This document shows, one piece after another, positions 5,590-6,704 of a DNA stretch of 6,704 nucleotides; position 1 is the stretch's first letter; the number at the start of each line of letters is the position of its first letter. Under the pieces are notes generated by a model. The model was not told the DNA's origin. It ran no database searches and saw nothing but the letters and a program-made list of their open reading frames with translations. Origin of the DNA: a bacterium UBP12_UBA5184 (lineage in GTDB: Bacteria; Vulcanimicrobiota; Vulcanimicrobiia; Vulcanimicrobiales; Vulcanimicrobiaceae). The translations under genes were made by a program, and so were the position numbers. The DNA lies in NCBI GenBank assembly GCA_002413145.1, contig DHWK01000025.1:449-7152 (forward strand), written 5' to 3'.

Positions 5590-6704
5590 GAGCCGTTCGC
5601 TTGATGCATCAATTCGAAGTTCAAGACCGAATCGGGTCGCGGCACGACGCCGCCTACCGAGGATTTCGCCGCGAACGAGACGACCGAGTGGACGATCGGG
5701 ACCGCCGGCGCTTGAGCGTGGATGAGCGCATTTGCTTGCGCGTAGATCGCAGCGCGCTTCGTCTCGTCGACGCTCTGCTGGCCGGCCAGCATCAGCTTAT
5801 GAAACGCCGGGTCGCGCCAGAACGAATAATTCTGTGCGTTCGGTTTGACGGCGCTGTCTTGATCGAGCAGGTCGTACATGAAGTTGTCGGGATCGCCGTT
5901 GTCTCCCGTCCACCCGATCAGACACATCGGGTGCTCGCCGTTGCGCACCTTGGAGAGGAAAACGCCGAATTCCAAGGGCTGCAGCGTCACGTTCACGCCG
6001 ATGTCGCGTAGATTGGCCTGGATCGCCTCGGCCATCCGCTGCGGCTCGGGCATGTAGGGCCGCGGCGACGTTGGATAATAGAGCTGCGTCACGAATCCGG
6101 CGGGAAGGCCGCCTTGGGCAAGCAGTTTTTTCGCCGTTGCGACGTCGTGCGGATAGGCCTTGAGCGATGGATTTTCGCCCAGCATCCCCGGCGGCGTCCA
6201 ATTGTCGGCGACCTGGGCTCCCAGCGCGTAGAAGCTTTTGGCAATAACGGCCTTGTCGATGGCGTAAGCGATCGCGCGTCGCACGTACAGGTTATCGAAC
6301 GGCTTCTTGTCCGTGTTCAGCGCGAGGTACGTGACGTTGTTGCTGGGCTGGCGGTAGAGCACGATGCCGGTCTGCTTCGCAAGGTCGTGCGCATCGTCGG
6401 GCCGCGGATCGACCAGGATGTCGATGTCGCCCTTCTTCATCGAGAGGACGCTCGTCGACTGATCCGGGATATCGCGCACGATCACGCTCGAGTAGGCGAT
6501 CTTCCCGCCCTCCCAGTTAGGATTCGCACGCAGCGTGATGTGGTCGTCTTTGACCCACTCCTCGACTACGTAGGGCCCGCTCGCGACCGGCTTGAGGCCG
6601 AAGGCTTGGGGATCGCTCTTGATGGCAGTCGGCGATCCGATCGCGAACGACGGCATCGCCAGGTTACGCAAGAAGGGTCCGAACGGCGATTTCAAGCGCA
6701 TCCC
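5586..6704 (-). CDS. Peptide/solute-binding protein of an ABC transporter (DppA/OppA family), C-terminal part, cut by the right window edge
   Basis: About 372 C-terminal residues are visible; the frame stays open through the last base, so the ATG at 6701 is internal. Counting from it, features of the SBP_bac_5 family are VASGPYVVEEWVKDDHITL (39-57), DNLYVRRAIAYAIDKAVI (136-153), AEAIQANLRDIGVNV (224-238), and MCLIGWTGDNGDPDNFM (259-275). The last is close to the DppA segment of E. coli that lines the dipeptide site. HAQAPAVPIVHS (328-339) and LNFELM (360-365) complete the second lobe. The missing N-terminal part, about 130-150 residues, should carry the signal peptide. The protein would bind oligo- or dipeptides or a related solute outside the cytoplasmic membrane and hand them to a permease. 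No permease or ATPase gene follows it; they may lie upstream outside the window or be absent. The true ligand cannot be decided from sequence. Confidence 0.93.
   Translation of the reverse strand, partial: GMRLKSPFGPFLRNLAMPSFAIGSPTAIKSDPQAFGLKPVASGPYVVEEWVKDDHITLRANPNWEGGKIAYSSVIVRDIPDQSTSVLSMKKGDIDILVDPRPDDAHDLAKQTGIVLYRQPSNNVTYLALNTDKKPFDNLYVRRAIAYAIDKAVIAKSFYALGAQVADNWTPPGMLGENPSLKAYPHDVATAKKLLAQGGLPAGFVTQLYYPTSPRPYMPEPQRMAEAIQANLRDIGVNVTLQPLEFGVFLSKVRNGEHPMCLIGWTGDNGDPDNFMYDLLDQDSAVKPNAQNYSFWRDPAFHKLMLAGQQSVDETKRAAIYAQANALIHAQAPAVPIVHSVVSFAAKSSVGGVVPRPDSVLNFELMHQANGS

Noticed and set aside
6699..6701. ATG at 6701 as the start of the solute-binding protein
   Set aside because: The frame remains open to the window edge, and the visible part begins in the middle of the family fold without a signal peptide, so the gene starts outside the window.

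Overview
The window is GC-rich bacterial chromosome with every recognisable gene on the minus strand, so transcription runs from the right edge towards the left. Intergenic gaps are short and there is no sign of a mobile element, CRISPR array, tRNA or rRNA. The long plus-strand open frames are antisense shadows of the real genes.

Layout in the direction of transcription: (1) 6704-5586, the C-terminal part of a DppA/OppA-type solute-binding protein, cut by the right edge; (2) 5589-5239, a HIT (HINT-type) protein whose GTG start overlaps the preceding stop; (3) 5225-3810, a membrane-anchored winged-helix regulator with TPR repeats (CadC-like layout); (4) a 122-base gap with a good candidate promoter and an imperfect palindrome; (5) 3687-3517, ribosomal protein S21 (rpsU), 56 residues and easy to miss; (6) 3498-3049, a GatB/YqeY-domain protein; (7) 3007 (or 3052)-1682, a long-form NfeD membrane serine protease; (8) 1661-642, flotillin-like FloA; (9) 632-228, an unrecognised 134-residue protein; (10) 220-1, the N-terminus of a PhoH-family ATPase, cut by the left edge.

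Genes 5 to 10 are a close counterpart of the rpsU-yqeY-yqeZ(nfeD)-yqfA(floA)-...-phoH cluster of Bacillus and relatives. They are packed tightly enough (gaps of 7 to 41 bases) to be one operon: a translation-linked front end (S21, YqeY), a membrane-microdomain pair (NfeD protease plus FloA scaffold) and an RNA-associated ATPase (PhoH). The HIT gene next to rpsU also fits the arrangement I recall from clostridia; here the CadC-like gene lies between them.

Organism: the cluster is typical of Firmicutes and other Terrabacteria-like lineages. S21 argues against Actinobacteria. The high GC, the GTG/TTG starts and the winged-helix/TPR gene would fit an uncultured high-GC lineage such as Eremiobacterota, but that placement is a weak inference.

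Most of the window is a conserved housekeeping neighbourhood. The points that deserve attention are the orphan 134-residue protein in the FloA-PhoH slot, the inserted CadC-like regulator, the overlap of the peptide-binding protein gene with the HIT gene, and details of NfeD and the rpsU leader. I see no clear evidence of a wholly new system.
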